A stretch of 64,000 nucleotides of DNA, from the NCBI GenBank assembly GCA_018268935.1, contig JAFDVS010000051.1:40780-104779 (forward strand), given 5' to 3'. The first letter of the stretch is position 1; every line of letters begins with the position of its first letter. Below the pieces are notes generated by a model. The model was given only the letters and a program-made list of their open reading frames with translations, was not told the origin of the DNA and did no database searches. Positions 34,905 to 44,131 of this stretch are shown in pieces. This DNA comes from Acidobacteriota bacterium (lineage in GTDB: Bacteria; Acidobacteriota; Terriglobia; Bryobacterales; Bryobacteraceae). The translations under genes were made by a program, and so were the position numbers.

Positions 34905-37055
34905 TCAAAAAATGCGCCCCAGCCCGAAAAACCAACTGCGATGCCCCCGGTCCCCCCAACTCCCACCCAGATAAACCGGCCCCAGCCACGTGCGTGCCAC
35001 AAACAATCCGGTGCCGCTCAATGGCACTCCCGTATGCGCGGAATCGCCGCGGATCTTGCCCGCCTGCGCCAGGCCCACAATGGACACCCGATCGCCCACC
35101 AGCGGCGGCAGCTTCCACACATCGCGCAAGTATCCGCCCGTGAGCACCGCGTAGTCCGAGCCCAACAGTTCGTTCGGCCCATACGCCCCCAGCCGCAACG
35201 GACCGCCTAACGAAAAAAACCGTACCCCGACATTCGTCTCCCCAAACGAGGTCCCACCCGAAATCCCATACACCACCGACCCTTTTTCCGAAATCGGGTG
35301 CGCCACATTAAACCGCGTCTCATGCTGATAAAAATGGTGCTGCGGAAAGTACCGCAATGTCGTGAACGCTCGCAGCCCGCGCCGCGCCGCCACCGCATCA
35401 TCCTGCCCTTCGTAATTGAATCGCACCGATGCCGTATCGCTGCGTATCCCACGCTCTTCAAAATAAGGATCCCCGATGCGCCGCCGCGCCGAGATATGCG
35501 CCGCGTTGTATCCCGCTCGCAACTCGGCAAACCGGCTGAAGGTCGCGCCCACGTCGATCGCCGCACCATATTCCCGCAACCGGTATTCCGCGGCTCGCGC
35601 CCCACCCGAATAAATCTCCAGTTTGGCGTCCTGCGAATACGCCCGCGGCGCCACGAACACAGGACTCTGTTCCCGGATCGGCCGGTAATACTCCGTCGCA
35701 ATGCCGTACCGCGAGCCAAAGCTCAAATCCGTTCGCAGTTCGGAACGATACCCGCCCAGATCAAGAAACGTGAACCGGCTCAGGAACAAGAAGCCGACAT
35801 TCGCCTGATCCTTCCCATCCACTTCCACGGCCGGCAGAAAAAACGGAGGGCCGTGCGCTTTCTCATGCGCCGACACAAGCAATCCCGTCGCCCCATCCCG
35901 GCGAATGAATCGATACCCCATGTGATCGAATCGCCCCTGCCCCACCGCCCGCGTCAACTCCTTCTCCAGCGCCGGTATCGAAACCTCCGATTCCGTCAGC
36001 CTCTCCAGCCGCCGCTCCAGCGCCGCATCAATCTTCGGATTCCCCTCCACTTCGACAAAGTCAGCCTTCTTCGGCGCCGTCCGCTTCCGCCTCTCGCGTG
36101 CCGCCAGGTGTTGCTCGTACTCCTCCTTCGTCAGTGCCAGCCGCGTGAACAGATTCTTCTTCTTCTCCGCGCCGCTCCGCCCTCGATCGGCAAACTCGGC
36201 ATACTTCTTGTAGTCGCTCGTGGTGAGCCCCTTCAAATCTGCGACAACCACGATATCCGCCAACTGCATATTCCGCATCTCGTTCGTGCTGATGACGATG
36301 CTCACCGTCCGCCCCAGCACTCCCAGCAGCGTGCGCAGTTGCTTCGGATCGACGGGCCCCGTCGAGAGATGAACCGCGATCACTATGTCCGCCCCCATCC
36401 TCCTCACCACATCCACCGGAAGATTGTTCAGCGTCCCTCCATCGGTGAATACCTTGCCGTCCGCCTCCGCGGGTTGAAAAATCGCTGGCAGCGACATCGT
36501 CGCCCGCAGCGCCTCCGCCAGTGACCCGCTATCGAACACGGTCTCCTTCCCCCCGATCATCTCCGTCGCCACGCACCGGAAAGCGATCGGAAGCTCGTCG
36601 AATGAATTCATCGCCGAATAGGCAATCGTCGTGCGATGAAAAAGCAGATTGAGGTCATGCCCGGAATTGAGCCCCGCGGGAAACTGGAAGCTGCCGCCTC
36701 GCAACCCCAGTTCCAGCCGGTTGGGATATGACAGCCGGTCTTCCTTCCGTCGATACGATAGTGAGGCGAAGGGTACCTGCCCGCCCAGCAGTAAGTCCCA
36801 ATCAAGGCGATCCAGAAGCCCCCGAATCTCCTTCGTCGACATCCCGCTCGCATACAGCCCGCCCACCAGCGCGCCCATGCTCGTCCCCGCTATGTAATCC
36901 ACGGGGATGTGTTTCTCTTCCAGCCACTCCAGAACACCGATATGCGCCAGTCCCAACGCGCCGCCACCCTCCAGCGCCAGGCCGATTTTCGGCCTTGGCT
37001 GTTGCGCCAAAAGCGTCATCGCCAGTAGTGGCAACCAAACCGCGCACCAAAACAT
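34905..37055 (-). CDS. Patatin-like phospholipase with outer-membrane barrel (type Vd autotransporter architecture)
   Basis: 716 residues from MFWCAVWLPLLAMTLLAQQ (signal peptide; GGGAG five nt upstream). The patatin domain spans about 22-330: oxyanion loop EGGGALG, nucleophile Ser59 in GTSMG and catalytic Asp205 in TDGG. Residues about 355-425 resemble a POTRA linker (EGNPKIDAALERRLERLTES). The remainder to the C-terminus is a BamA/D15-like 16-strand barrel ending SWFFGLGRIF. The layout and length match PlpD of Pseudomonas aeruginosa (728 residues), founder of type Vd secretion. It should display a lipase at the cell surface. Divergent from the HlyD-like gene by 59 bp. Confidence 0.88.
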   Translation of the reverse strand: MFWCAVWLPLLAMTLLAQQPRPKIGLALEGGGALGLAHIGVLEWLEEKHIPVDYIAGTSMGALVGGLYASGMSTKEIRGLLDRLDWDLLLGGQVPFASLSYRRKEDRLSYPNRLELGLRGGSFQFPAGLNSGHDLNLLFHRTTIAYSAMNSFDELPIAFRCVATEMIGGKETVFDSGSLAEALRATMSLPAIFQPAEADGKVFTDGGTLNNLPVDVVRRMGADIVIAVHLSTGPVDPKQLRTLLGVLGRTVSIVISTNEMRNMQLADIVVVADLKGLTTSDYKKYAEFADRGRSGAEKKKNLFTRLALTKEEYEQHLAARERRKRTAPKKADFVEVEGNPKIDAALERRLERLTESEVSIPALEKELTRAVGQGRFDHMGYRFIRRDGATGLLVSAHEKAHGPPFFLPAVEVDGKDQANVGFLFLSRFTFLDLGGYRSELRTDLSFGSRYGIATEYYRPIREQSPVFVAPRAYSQDAKLEIYSGGARAAEYRLREYGAAIDVGATFSRFAELRAGYNAAHISARRRIGDPYFEERGIRSDTASVRFNYEGQDDAVAARRGLRAFTTLRYFPQHHFYQHETRFNVAHPISEKGSVVYGISGGTSFGETNVGVRFFSLGGPLRLGAYGPNELLGSDYAVLTGGYLRDVWKLPPLVGDRVSIVGLAQAGKIRGDSAHTGVPLSGTGLFVARTWLGPVYLGGSWGDRGHRSWFFGLGRIF

Positions 37056-37114
37056 GCAGCTCCCATGGTGGCATACCAGCACAAGGTTAAGGTTTTTTTA
37101 TATTCTGGAATTGA

Positions 37115-38452
37115 ATGTATCAGCAGAGGAGAGCGCTGGAAGGGCCGCCGCTTCCGCCCTTGAGTCCAGCACCGCATCCGGCAACGGCCGAACCGGAACC
37201 CCCTAGCCGGGCCTGGATTGGATGGTTGATCGTCTTGTGTATCGCCGTGGGCGGCTGGCTGTTGCATCGCAGAATGGAGGAACAGGCCCGCATTCCCGTC
37301 TTTTCCCCTTCACGCACCGCCCGCGCCCGCATCGGCACTCTCGAACGCAGCCTGCGAGTCACCGGCACCACCGCCGCAACACGAAGCTCCTTCCTCATCG
37401 CTCCCAAACTCCAGGGCACACGTGGCCGCGAGTCCACGGAACTCACCCTCACCCTCGTCAAACTCTCCCCCGCCGGCGCCAAGGTGAAAAAAGGCGACAT
37501 CATCGCCGAGTTCGACAAGCAGTTCATGCTTCTCCGCGTCGACGATTACCGCTCCAACGTCCTCCAGTGGGAACAGAACCTCGTCCGCCTCCGCGCCAAC
37601 CTCGATCTCCGCAGAGTGCAGCAGCAATTGAAAGTCAAACGCGCCAAGGCCCAGATGGACAAGGCAGCCCTCGATCTCAAAACCACACCCGTTCGCTCCG
37701 CCATTCAGGCTGCCCGCTTCCGCATGAACTTTGAAGAAGCCAAGGCCCAATATGAGCAGTACCTCAAAGAGACCCCCGATGTTGTCGCCAGCGAAGTCGC
37801 TTCCAACCGGCGCTACGAATTGGAACTCGAGGAAGCGCAGCGCGGGTTGAAGAAATCTCAGAAGAACGCCGACGACATGACCTACCGCTCCCCACACGAT
37901 GGCGTCCTCGTCCTCATGAAAAACTACCGCAACGGCAATTTCGTTGAGGTGCAGGAAGGCGAAACCGTCGGCCCCGGCCAGACTTTCGCTGAAGTCACCG
38001 ACACTTCGTCCATTGTTATGCAGGCGGCCATGAACCAGGTGGACGCCGAACTCGTGAAGAACGGTGCATCGGCCACCGTGAATTTCGATGCCTTCCCCGA
38101 TCTCCAACTGCCGGCCCGCGTCGTTTCCATCGGCGCCGTCACCAGCCCTTCCGGTCAGCGCCCGCAATATGTTCGCGCAGTGCCCATCCAACTGGAGTTG
38201 GAAGCCCGCGACGATCGCATCATCCCCAATCTCACCGCCAGCGCCGATATCCTCCTCGAACGCGAAGAGCACGCCGTCATCGTGCCGCTCGAATGCGTCT
38301 TCCGCGACCGCGATGGCACACCCTATGCCCTCGTCCAGGCCGGCGGAGAATGGCAGAAGCGCGACCTCGAACTGGGCACGGCAAACCACGTCGAAGTCAC
38401 CATCCAATCGGGCATCAAAGACGGCGAACTCATCGCCGCCGAGCAGAAGTAA
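37115..38452 (+). CDS. HlyD-family membrane fusion protein
   Basis: 445 residues. A Pro-rich cytoplasmic N-terminus is followed by one TM helix (WIGWLIVLCIAVGGWLL, about 34-50), a split lipoyl/barrel-sandwich domain (KLSPAGAKVKKGDIIAEFD and YRSPHDGVLVL), a coiled-coil hairpin (about 140-255) and a beta-barrel with ITxx-type repeats. Such adaptors join an inner-membrane pump to an outer-membrane channel, but no pump gene adjoins it. TATATT lies 10 nt before ATG. It is divergent from the patatin-barrel gene; a link to outer-membrane export is suggested by position only. Confidence 0.85.
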   Translation: MYQQRRALEGPPLPPLSPAPHPATAEPEPPSRAWIGWLIVLCIAVGGWLLHRRMEEQARIPVFSPSRTARARIGTLERSLRVTGTTAATRSSFLIAPKLQGTRGRESTELTLTLVKLSPAGAKVKKGDIIAEFDKQFMLLRVDDYRSNVLQWEQNLVRLRANLDLRRVQQQLKVKRAKAQMDKAALDLKTTPVRSAIQAARFRMNFEEAKAQYEQYLKETPDVVASEVASNRRYELELEEAQRGLKKSQKNADDMTYRSPHDGVLVLMKNYRNGNFVEVQEGETVGPGQTFAEVTDTSSIVMQAAMNQVDAELVKNGASATVNFDAFPDLQLPARVVSIGAVTSPSGQRPQYVRAVPIQLELEARDDRIIPNLTASADILLEREEHAVIVPLECVFRDRDGTPYALVQAGGEWQKRDLELGTANHVEVTIQSGIKDGELIAAEQK

Positions 38453-38519
38453 AACATGGCGACTTGCCGCACGCAAGATTTGGGGATGCATCTCCGCGGG
38501 CTGATAAACTCTTGTAGAT

Positions 38520-38744
38520 ATGCCAAAGAAGAAGCTACTCCGCAAGCATACCGTTAAGGCGGCTGTAAGCAATATCGACCTGACCAAAGCCGGAACCTCT
38601 ATTTCGCTTGAAGTGTTCGCAGACAAAGAGAAGATTGGTACCGTTGAACTTGGTCGCGGCACGATCCGTTGGTACGGAAAGCACAAGCAGAAGCCTACGC
38701 CGATTTCGTGGACGAAGTTTGCAGAGTGGATGGACAGCATCTAA
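38520..38744 (+). CDS. Small protein of unknown function
   Basis: 74 residues, unrecognised. The N-terminus is basic (MPKKKLLRKHTVKAAV), the middle looks like a small beta-sheet (TSISLEVFADKEKIGTVEL... IRWYG), and the end PISWTKFAEWM is aromatic. The composition, a mid-length open frame free of overlap and the absence of any better frame support it as real. A TAAACT lies 9 nt before ATG; no Shine-Dalgarno is visible. It sits alone between the HlyD-like gene and ku, on the same strand. Confidence 0.7.
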   Translation: MPKKKLLRKHTVKAAVSNIDLTKAGTSISLEVFADKEKIGTVELGRGTIRWYGKHKQKPTPISWTKFAEWMDSI

Positions 38745-38820
38745 CGAGCGCATGAGCGAACGCTGGGTCTCAAGTACGTGACAGCTGAAGTATCCTTGTA
38801 AGAAGTTTGGAGGTAAACCC

Positions 38821-39645
38821 ATGGCAGCCACCGTGTGGAAAGGCCATCTCACATTCGGATTGGTTTCTCTTCCCATTAAGCTCTTCACCGCGGCCCGCGC
38901 CGAAACGATCAGCTTCAATCAACTGCACAAGTCCGATCATTCCCGCGTGAAGCAGAAACTCTTCTGCGCCGCCGAGGATGTCGAACTGCAGCGCAGTGAC
39001 ATCGTCAAAGGCTACGAGTACGAGAAAGACCGCTACGTCGTCGTCGATGACGAAGAGATCAAGAAAATGGCGCCGAAATCGGCCAAGGTGATGGAGATCC
39101 TCGAGTTCGTCAAAGAAACCGAAGTCGATCCCGTCTTCTACGAAAAGTCCTACTACATGGCGCCGGAAGAAGCGGGCGAGAAGCCCTATTCGCTCCTGCT
39201 CGAAGCACTCAAGCGCAGCGGCTTCGTCGCCGTCGCCCGCATCGCCATGCACAGCCGCGAACATGTCGTGATTCTCCGTCCCTCGGATAAAGGCATCACG
39301 CTCCACACCATGTACTTCGAGGATGAGATCCGCAAAAGCGAGTCCTACAACGCCGATACCAGCGCCGTGTCCGACAAGGAGCTGAACATGGCCATGATGC
39401 TCGTCGAAGCACTCGCCGCGAAGTTTGAACCGGGCAAGTACAAAGACAGCTATCGCGAGAATTTGCGGGCCATGATCGACGCCAAGATCGCCGGCCAGGA
39501 AGTGGTCGCCCCAGTCGAAGCGCAGCACGTCAAGGTCGTCGACATTATGGATGCCCTCAAGGCCAGCCTCGCCGCGCTCAAGAAACCCGCCGACACAGCA
39601 GCAACCGAAGAAAAACCCAAGGTGCGTAGGAGCGGCACCGCATGA
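38821..39645 (+). CDS. ku: Ku protein, non-homologous end joining
   Basis: 274 residues, the usual bacterial Ku size. It opens MAATVWKGHLTFGLVSLPIKL, the diagnostic Ku start, and continues with the core ring domain: KQKLFCAAEDVELQRSDIVKGYEY, YYMAPEE and VVILRP. The C-terminal tail is Lys/Ala-rich. Ku homodimers encircle broken DNA ends and recruit LigD; no ligD lies in this window. GGAGG stands 7 nt before ATG. The stop overlaps the start of the nucleoside-hydrolase-like gene by 4 nt (ATGA), an odd pairing. Confidence 0.97.
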   Translation: MAATVWKGHLTFGLVSLPIKLFTAARAETISFNQLHKSDHSRVKQKLFCAAEDVELQRSDIVKGYEYEKDRYVVVDDEEIKKMAPKSAKVMEILEFVKETEVDPVFYEKSYYMAPEEAGEKPYSLLLEALKRSGFVAVARIAMHSREHVVILRPSDKGITLHTMYFEDEIRKSESYNADTSAVSDKELNMAMMLVEALAAKFEPGKYKDSYRENLRAMIDAKIAGQEVVAPVEAQHVKVVDIMDALKASLAALKKPADTAATEEKPKVRRSGTA

Positions 39646-40625
39646 AGCGCCGCCAGTTCGGGTTGACCCTCGCCGCCGCCTCCATGCTCCCGGCGCAGTC
39701 CCGGCACGCTGCCTTGCTCGCCCGCTTGGAACCGCCCACCGGCATCATCGACGCGGTCGTCGATTCCGACACTTACAACGAAATCGACGACCAGTTCGCC
39801 GTCCCCTACGCGATTCTCTCCACCGAGCGTATGAAAGTGCATGCAATCTACGCCGCGCCTTATTTCAACGATCGGTCCAAGTCCGCCGGCGACGGCATGC
39901 AGAAAAGCTACGAAGAAATTCTCCGCCTGCTCGCCCGCTTGAAACGCGATCCCAAAGGCTTCGCCTATCAGGGCTCGGAGGCATTCCTCTCCGCCCCAAA
40001 GAAACCGGTGGATAGCCCCGCCGCCCGCAATCTCATCGAACGCGCCCTCCAACCCCGCAACGGCCCCCTCTACGTCATCACCGTCGGCGCGCCCACCAAC
40101 GTCGCTTCCGCGATTCTGATGGAGCCCAAAATCCTCGACCGCATCGTCGTCGTCTGGCTCGGCGGCCAGCCCTATGATTGGCCCACCGCGCGCGAGTTCA
40201 ACCTGTTCCAGGACCTGCATTCCTCACGCATCCTCCACGATTCCGGCGTGGCCATGGTCAACGTGCCCACCCAGAATGTCTCCGAGCATCTCCGCACCAC
40301 CACTCACGAAGTGAAATATTTCCTCGCCGGCAAGTCACCGCTCGCCGACTACCTCTACACCGAGTTCGTGAAGTTCGCCGAAGCGAAGTCCAAGCCGCGG
40401 ACATACGCCTATTCCAAAGTGATCTGGGATATTTCCGCCGTGGCCTGGCTCATCAATCCGAAGTGGGTGCCTTCAAAGGTAGTACCGAGTCCCTATCTCA
40501 CAGACGATTTCAAGTACAAGCCTGGCGAGCCATCACGCCATCCCGTGCGCGTAGCCATGGACTGCAACCGCGATGAAATCTTCAACGATCTCTTCCGAAA
40601 ACTCGTTTCTGAGCCGCGCGCGTGA
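39642..40625 (+). CDS. Nucleoside hydrolase-like protein, exported
   Basis: 327 residues. MKRRQFGLTLAAASMLPAQ is a Tat-like signal (RRQFGL). The calcium site of inosine-uridine nucleoside hydrolases, normally DxDxGxDD, reads DSDTYNEIDDQFA (about 42-54), keeping the Asp cluster. Later TVGAPTNVAS matches the NH core (G-P-L-T-N in classical enzymes). The usual activity is N-glycosidic bond cleavage of nucleosides; periplasmic members scavenge nucleosides. The last codons (SEPRA-stop) lie inside the 28-bp dispersed repeat, so the C-terminus was probably set by repeat insertion. Translationally coupled to ku. Confidence 0.85.
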   Translation: MKRRQFGLTLAAASMLPAQSRHAALLARLEPPTGIIDAVVDSDTYNEIDDQFAVPYAILSTERMKVHAIYAAPYFNDRSKSAGDGMQKSYEEILRLLARLKRDPKGFAYQGSEAFLSAPKKPVDSPAARNLIERALQPRNGPLYVITVGAPTNVASAILMEPKILDRIVVVWLGGQPYDWPTAREFNLFQDLHSSRILHDSGVAMVNVPTQNVSEHLRTTTHEVKYFLAGKSPLADYLYTEFVKFAEAKSKPRTYAYSKVIWDISAVAWLINPKWVPSKVVPSPYLTDDFKYKPGEPSRHPVRVAMDCNRDEIFNDLFRKLVSEPRA

Positions 40626-40635
40626 GCAAGCGGTC
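40608..40635 (+). repeat. Short dispersed repeat, copy S2
   Basis: 28 bp identical to 10158-10185. It supplies the last codons and TGA stop (40623-40625) of the plus-strand nucleoside-hydrolase gene and ends 5 nt before the stop codon (40643-40641) of the minus-strand TonB receptor gene. Confidence 0.85.
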
Positions 40636-40640
40636 ACTAA

Positions 40641-43600
40641 TCAAAACCGATACTTCAACGCATATTGAAACACCCGCGGCCCGCCGCCCCGTCCCACGCC
40701 GCCCACCTGGCTCAGCAATCCCCCCGTCAGCCCATCGAATCGCGTCATCGGGTCCGTGATCAGGAAATTCGCCCGGTTGAACATATTAAACGCCTCCACC
40801 CGAAGCTGCAGGTTATGCCCTTCCTTGATCGCGAAGTTCTTCGCCAGCGCGATATCGGACGAGAACAACCCCGGCCCATCCAGGATATTCCGCCCCGAAT
40901 TTCCGAATCCAAACGGCTGGAACCCAAACTGGCTGGTCGTAATGCACCCTGCTGCCGCCGTCCCACCCGGCGCAACGTAACAAGGAACCGCTTCAAACGC
41001 CTTCAAATCAAACCACGGATAGTCAATGCCCTTCTTCCCCAACGCCGGATTCGTGGCAATCGCGCCATTCGAAACACGGTTCGGCCGCGCCGAGCCGCCC
41101 TGATCCAGATTCGTCGTGTTCGGCTCCACCGTGAACGGCGAGCCCGAATACGCCGTGGTTGTCCCCGAAAGTTGCCACCCGCCCAGCATTCCATCCACCA
41201 CTCGATTCCATTCCGAGCCCCAGCGATGCCGCTTGCCAAAAGGCAGATTCGCGCTCGCCACCATCGTGAACACATGCCTCCTGTCCCAATCCGAACGCGC
41301 CCGGTCCAGCCTCAGATTCCGCGCATCCAGTGCTCCCGCGAATCCCCCATTCGATTGCCCGTTGGCCTGCGAAGCATCGTCAATGCTCTTCGAGAACGAG
41401 TAATTCGCCCGCCAGAACAGCCCGCTCCGGCTGCGCCGCCGCCAGGAAATATTGAACGCGTTGTAGATCGAATTCGAGCCCGTGTGGAAGATGTTGATCG
41501 TATTGAACAGCGGATACGGCCGCGCGAATCCTTCACCCGCAATCAGACTCGATAGATTCCGATACGGCTGATTGAAATCGTACAGCCGCTGCAGATGCGT
41601 CCCTTTCGAACCCCGGTAATCGGCCTCCACCGCGTTGCCTCCAAACAGTTCGCGCTCCACCGTGAAGTTCCACGATTGCAGATACGATTGCTGCGGATCC
41701 ATCGTGAAACCGTTCGCCGTTGTGGTCCCCGTAATGGTCTCCCTCTCCGCAGGGAACGGCGTGCGCAGCGAAACAAGATTCGGCGTCGCGTTCACTCCCA
41801 CAAAGTTCTGGTTGATCGAAAACGGAAATTGATTGGACAGATTGTTCCGCAGGTTGTTCAGAATGTCGCCGCTCAGAAAGATGCCGTAACCGCCGCGGAT
41901 GACGGTCTTGTCGTGGAGCCGGTAAGCGAATCCGATACGCGGTGAAAAATTGATCCAATCCGTCGAGATGACCGAACGGCCCCGTCCTAGCGACTCGGCC
42001 GTGACCACCGTCCCTCGTAAACCCGTTTGATCCAGGCGAGCCTGGTAGTCCGCCGGAGTGTTCTTATCGCTGGCGATAACCAGCTTCAGCGTGTTCGTGT
42101 CATAGCTCGCCAGCCGGTCGTACTTGTCGAATGGCGCTTGGTTCACTTCCCACCGAAGCCCGAGATTGAAGGTCAGCTTGCGCGTCGCTTTCCAGTCGTC
42201 ATTGATGAACGCGCCGTAGTAAGGCTGCCGCCAGTAATTACGATTGAACCCCACTTGCCGCGTGACGTTGTTCAGCCACCCCAGTTGCATGTCCGCAATG
42301 GAATGCCCCGTCCGATTCCCCACAAAACGGAACGTCGCCCGTTGGTTGTTGAAGTACGGCTGGTTCATCTGCACAAAGCTCGAGTTGAAGCCGAAGCGAA
42401 CATTGTGCGCGCCACGTATATACGTGAACTTCGCGCTGTTCTGCCAGTCCGTAACAAAATACTGCACCGGCATGTTGGCCCCCGAGCCGAGATCCGGATA
42501 GTTGTTTCCCGTGAAAATTTGCGGCCAGTCCAGCAGATCCGGTTCATTCTTCGCCTCACCCGCGGGAATCAGATTGGGCAGCCCAAGCTCAGTCGCGATG
42601 TCGGTTCCCCCGAAACGTCCGCGATCCCAAGTGGCGCTGCGGCTCACCCCGAAACGGAACTCCGCCAGGAAGTTCGAACGGAACATGTGCGTGTAATCCA
42701 CTCCGGCAATGGAACGGTTGTCACGTGTGAACGTCCCGAACAACCCCGTGTCGCTGCCCGTGAATGGCGCTTGCGTGTTGGCACGGCGCAGTTGCGCCCG
42801 GAAGGCCAGATTGTTGCCCCCGATCTTGTGGTCCACCTTGAACAGCGGGCTGTTCCAGCTATCGACATCCGCCGCTACTGCGAAATAGTTGAAGCCCGTC
42901 ACACCGGAAAAGCGATTCGGCAACGGGAAAGCGTTGGTCAATTTCACGCCGCTCGGATCCATCCGCGATGCCGGAATCACATTCCCAGGGAAGCAGGCCG
43001 TGCGCACCGCCGCCGTACAATTCCCCGTGGCCAGCCGGTCGTAAAGATAGAGTGTGCCGCCGTTGAGATTCACCGACTGCGAATAGTCGCCAGCCCGCTC
43101 CAGCAATGTCGGCACGCGCGACAGCCGCGCCGCCTCCTGCTTCGCCCGTAGCCCCTCGTAGCTGATCATGAAAAACGTCCGGTTCCGGATCACCGGCCCG
43201 GCCAGCGTCGCGGCAAACTGATGCTGCCGCAGAACCGTCTTGTTCTCCTCAAAGAAACCCCGCGCATCCAGCACGTCATTCCGAAGGTAGTAGTTCAGGT
43301 TGCCGTGGAACTGGTTAGTGCCGGAGCGCAGCACCATGTTCATCACCCCGCCCGCCTGCCGCCCGAACTCAGCCGAGTAGCCGGAAACCTCCATCTTGAA
43401 TTCCTGCAGCGCATCAATGTTCGGCCTTGCCTGTGCCGCCGCGCCGCGCGGATTCCGGTTGTCAAATCCGTCAACGTAAAAGTTGGTGTTCGAAGCCCGC
43501 GCTCCGTTCACATTGAGTCCTGAGCCTTGCCCCCCTTCCACCTTGGGAACAACGCCGGGAGTGAAGAACGCCAGGTCCGTAAAGTCACGGCCGGACAGCG

Positions 43601-44027
43601 GCAATTCCTGTATCTCCGCCTGCACAATCACATCGCCCTTGATCGTCCCATTCTCCGTGTTGATCGCCACCAGCGATGACTCCACGTTCACCGTCTCACT
43701 CACCGAGCCGACTTCCAACTTGATATCCGCCCTCAGCACCTGCCCCACCTGCAGCACGATGCCTCTTTGCACTGCCTTGTGGAAACCAGTCGCCTCCGCC
43801 GTCAATTCATAGTTGCCCGGGTTGAGGTTCGGAATCGAGTAGTTGCCCGTTTCGTCAGTGGTGACACGGCGGTCAATGTTGGTGTCGACGTTGCGGACTG
43901 TGACGGTGACATTGGACACTGCGGCTTCCGTCGAATCCGTGATCACGCCCGTTACGGTCGCCAGATTCCCTTGTGCGCGGCCCAGCAACGAAACAGTCAA
44001 CAAAAGATAAAAAAGTCGAGTGTTCAT
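40641..44027 (-). CDS. TonB-dependent receptor, Oar-like
   Basis: 1128 residues with signal peptide MNTRLFYLLLTVSLLGRAQG. Carboxypeptidase-regulatory domain about 22-115 (TVTGVITDSTEAAVSNVTVTV), plug with LPLSGRDFTDLA and VNGARASNTNFYVDGFDNRN, then the barrel ending VFQYALKYRF. It should be an outer-membrane importer of unknown ligand. It is divergent from the second DPP-IV peptidase gene with 104 bp between starts, so peptide or protein uptake is a reasonable guess. The 3' end abuts repeat S2. Confidence 0.93.
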   Translation of the reverse strand: MNTRLFYLLLTVSLLGRAQGNLATVTGVITDSTEAAVSNVTVTVRNVDTNIDRRVTTDETGNYSIPNLNPGNYELTAEATGFHKAVQRGIVLQVGQVLRADIKLEVGSVSETVNVESSLVAINTENGTIKGDVIVQAEIQELPLSGRDFTDLAFFTPGVVPKVEGGQGSGLNVNGARASNTNFYVDGFDNRNPRGAAAQARPNIDALQEFKMEVSGYSAEFGRQAGGVMNMVLRSGTNQFHGNLNYYLRNDVLDARGFFEENKTVLRQHQFAATLAGPVIRNRTFFMISYEGLRAKQEAARLSRVPTLLERAGDYSQSVNLNGGTLYLYDRLATGNCTAAVRTACFPGNVIPASRMDPSGVKLTNAFPLPNRFSGVTGFNYFAVAADVDSWNSPLFKVDHKIGGNNLAFRAQLRRANTQAPFTGSDTGLFGTFTRDNRSIAGVDYTHMFRSNFLAEFRFGVSRSATWDRGRFGGTDIATELGLPNLIPAGEAKNEPDLLDWPQIFTGNNYPDLGSGANMPVQYFVTDWQNSAKFTYIRGAHNVRFGFNSSFVQMNQPYFNNQRATFRFVGNRTGHSIADMQLGWLNNVTRQVGFNRNYWRQPYYGAFINDDWKATRKLTFNLGLRWEVNQAPFDKYDRLASYDTNTLKLVIASDKNTPADYQARLDQTGLRGTVVTAESLGRGRSVISTDWINFSPRIGFAYRLHDKTVIRGGYGIFLSGDILNNLRNNLSNQFPFSINQNFVGVNATPNLVSLRTPFPAERETITGTTTANGFTMDPQQSYLQSWNFTVERELFGGNAVEADYRGSKGTHLQRLYDFNQPYRNLSSLIAGEGFARPYPLFNTINIFHTGSNSIYNAFNISWRRRSRSGLFWRANYSFSKSIDDASQANGQSNGGFAGALDARNLRLDRARSDWDRRHVFTMVASANLPFGKRHRWGSEWNRVVDGMLGGWQLSGTTTAYSGSPFTVEPNTTNLDQGGSARPNRVSNGAIATNPALGKKGIDYPWFDLKAFEAVPCYVAPGGTAAAGCITTSQFGFQPFGFGNSGRNILDGPGLFSSDIALAKNFAIKEGHNLQLRVEAFNMFNRANFLITDPMTRFDGLTGGLLSQVGGVGRGGGPRVFQYALKYRF

Positions 44028-44119
44028 AGCCTGAAGGTGTCCTTTCCCAGATCACTAACCATTGGATTGGCCGGAGTATATACCATCTTGGTGTGGATGG
44101 GAAGGGCCACCGGGCATTG

Positions 44120-44125
44120 TAGAAT
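44120..44125 (+). promoter_or_regulatory. -10-like hexamer next to start of second DPP-IV gene
   Basis: TAGAAT, 6 nt before ATG 44132, with no Shine-Dalgarno in the gap (CGGACC). No -35 match at 16-18 nt. Confidence 0.45.
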
Positions 44126-44131
44126 CGGACC

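Noticed and set aside
38453..38519. Short hairpin CTTGC/GCAAG after the HlyD-like gene
   Set aside because: Only five base pairs and no T-tract; not a convincing terminator.
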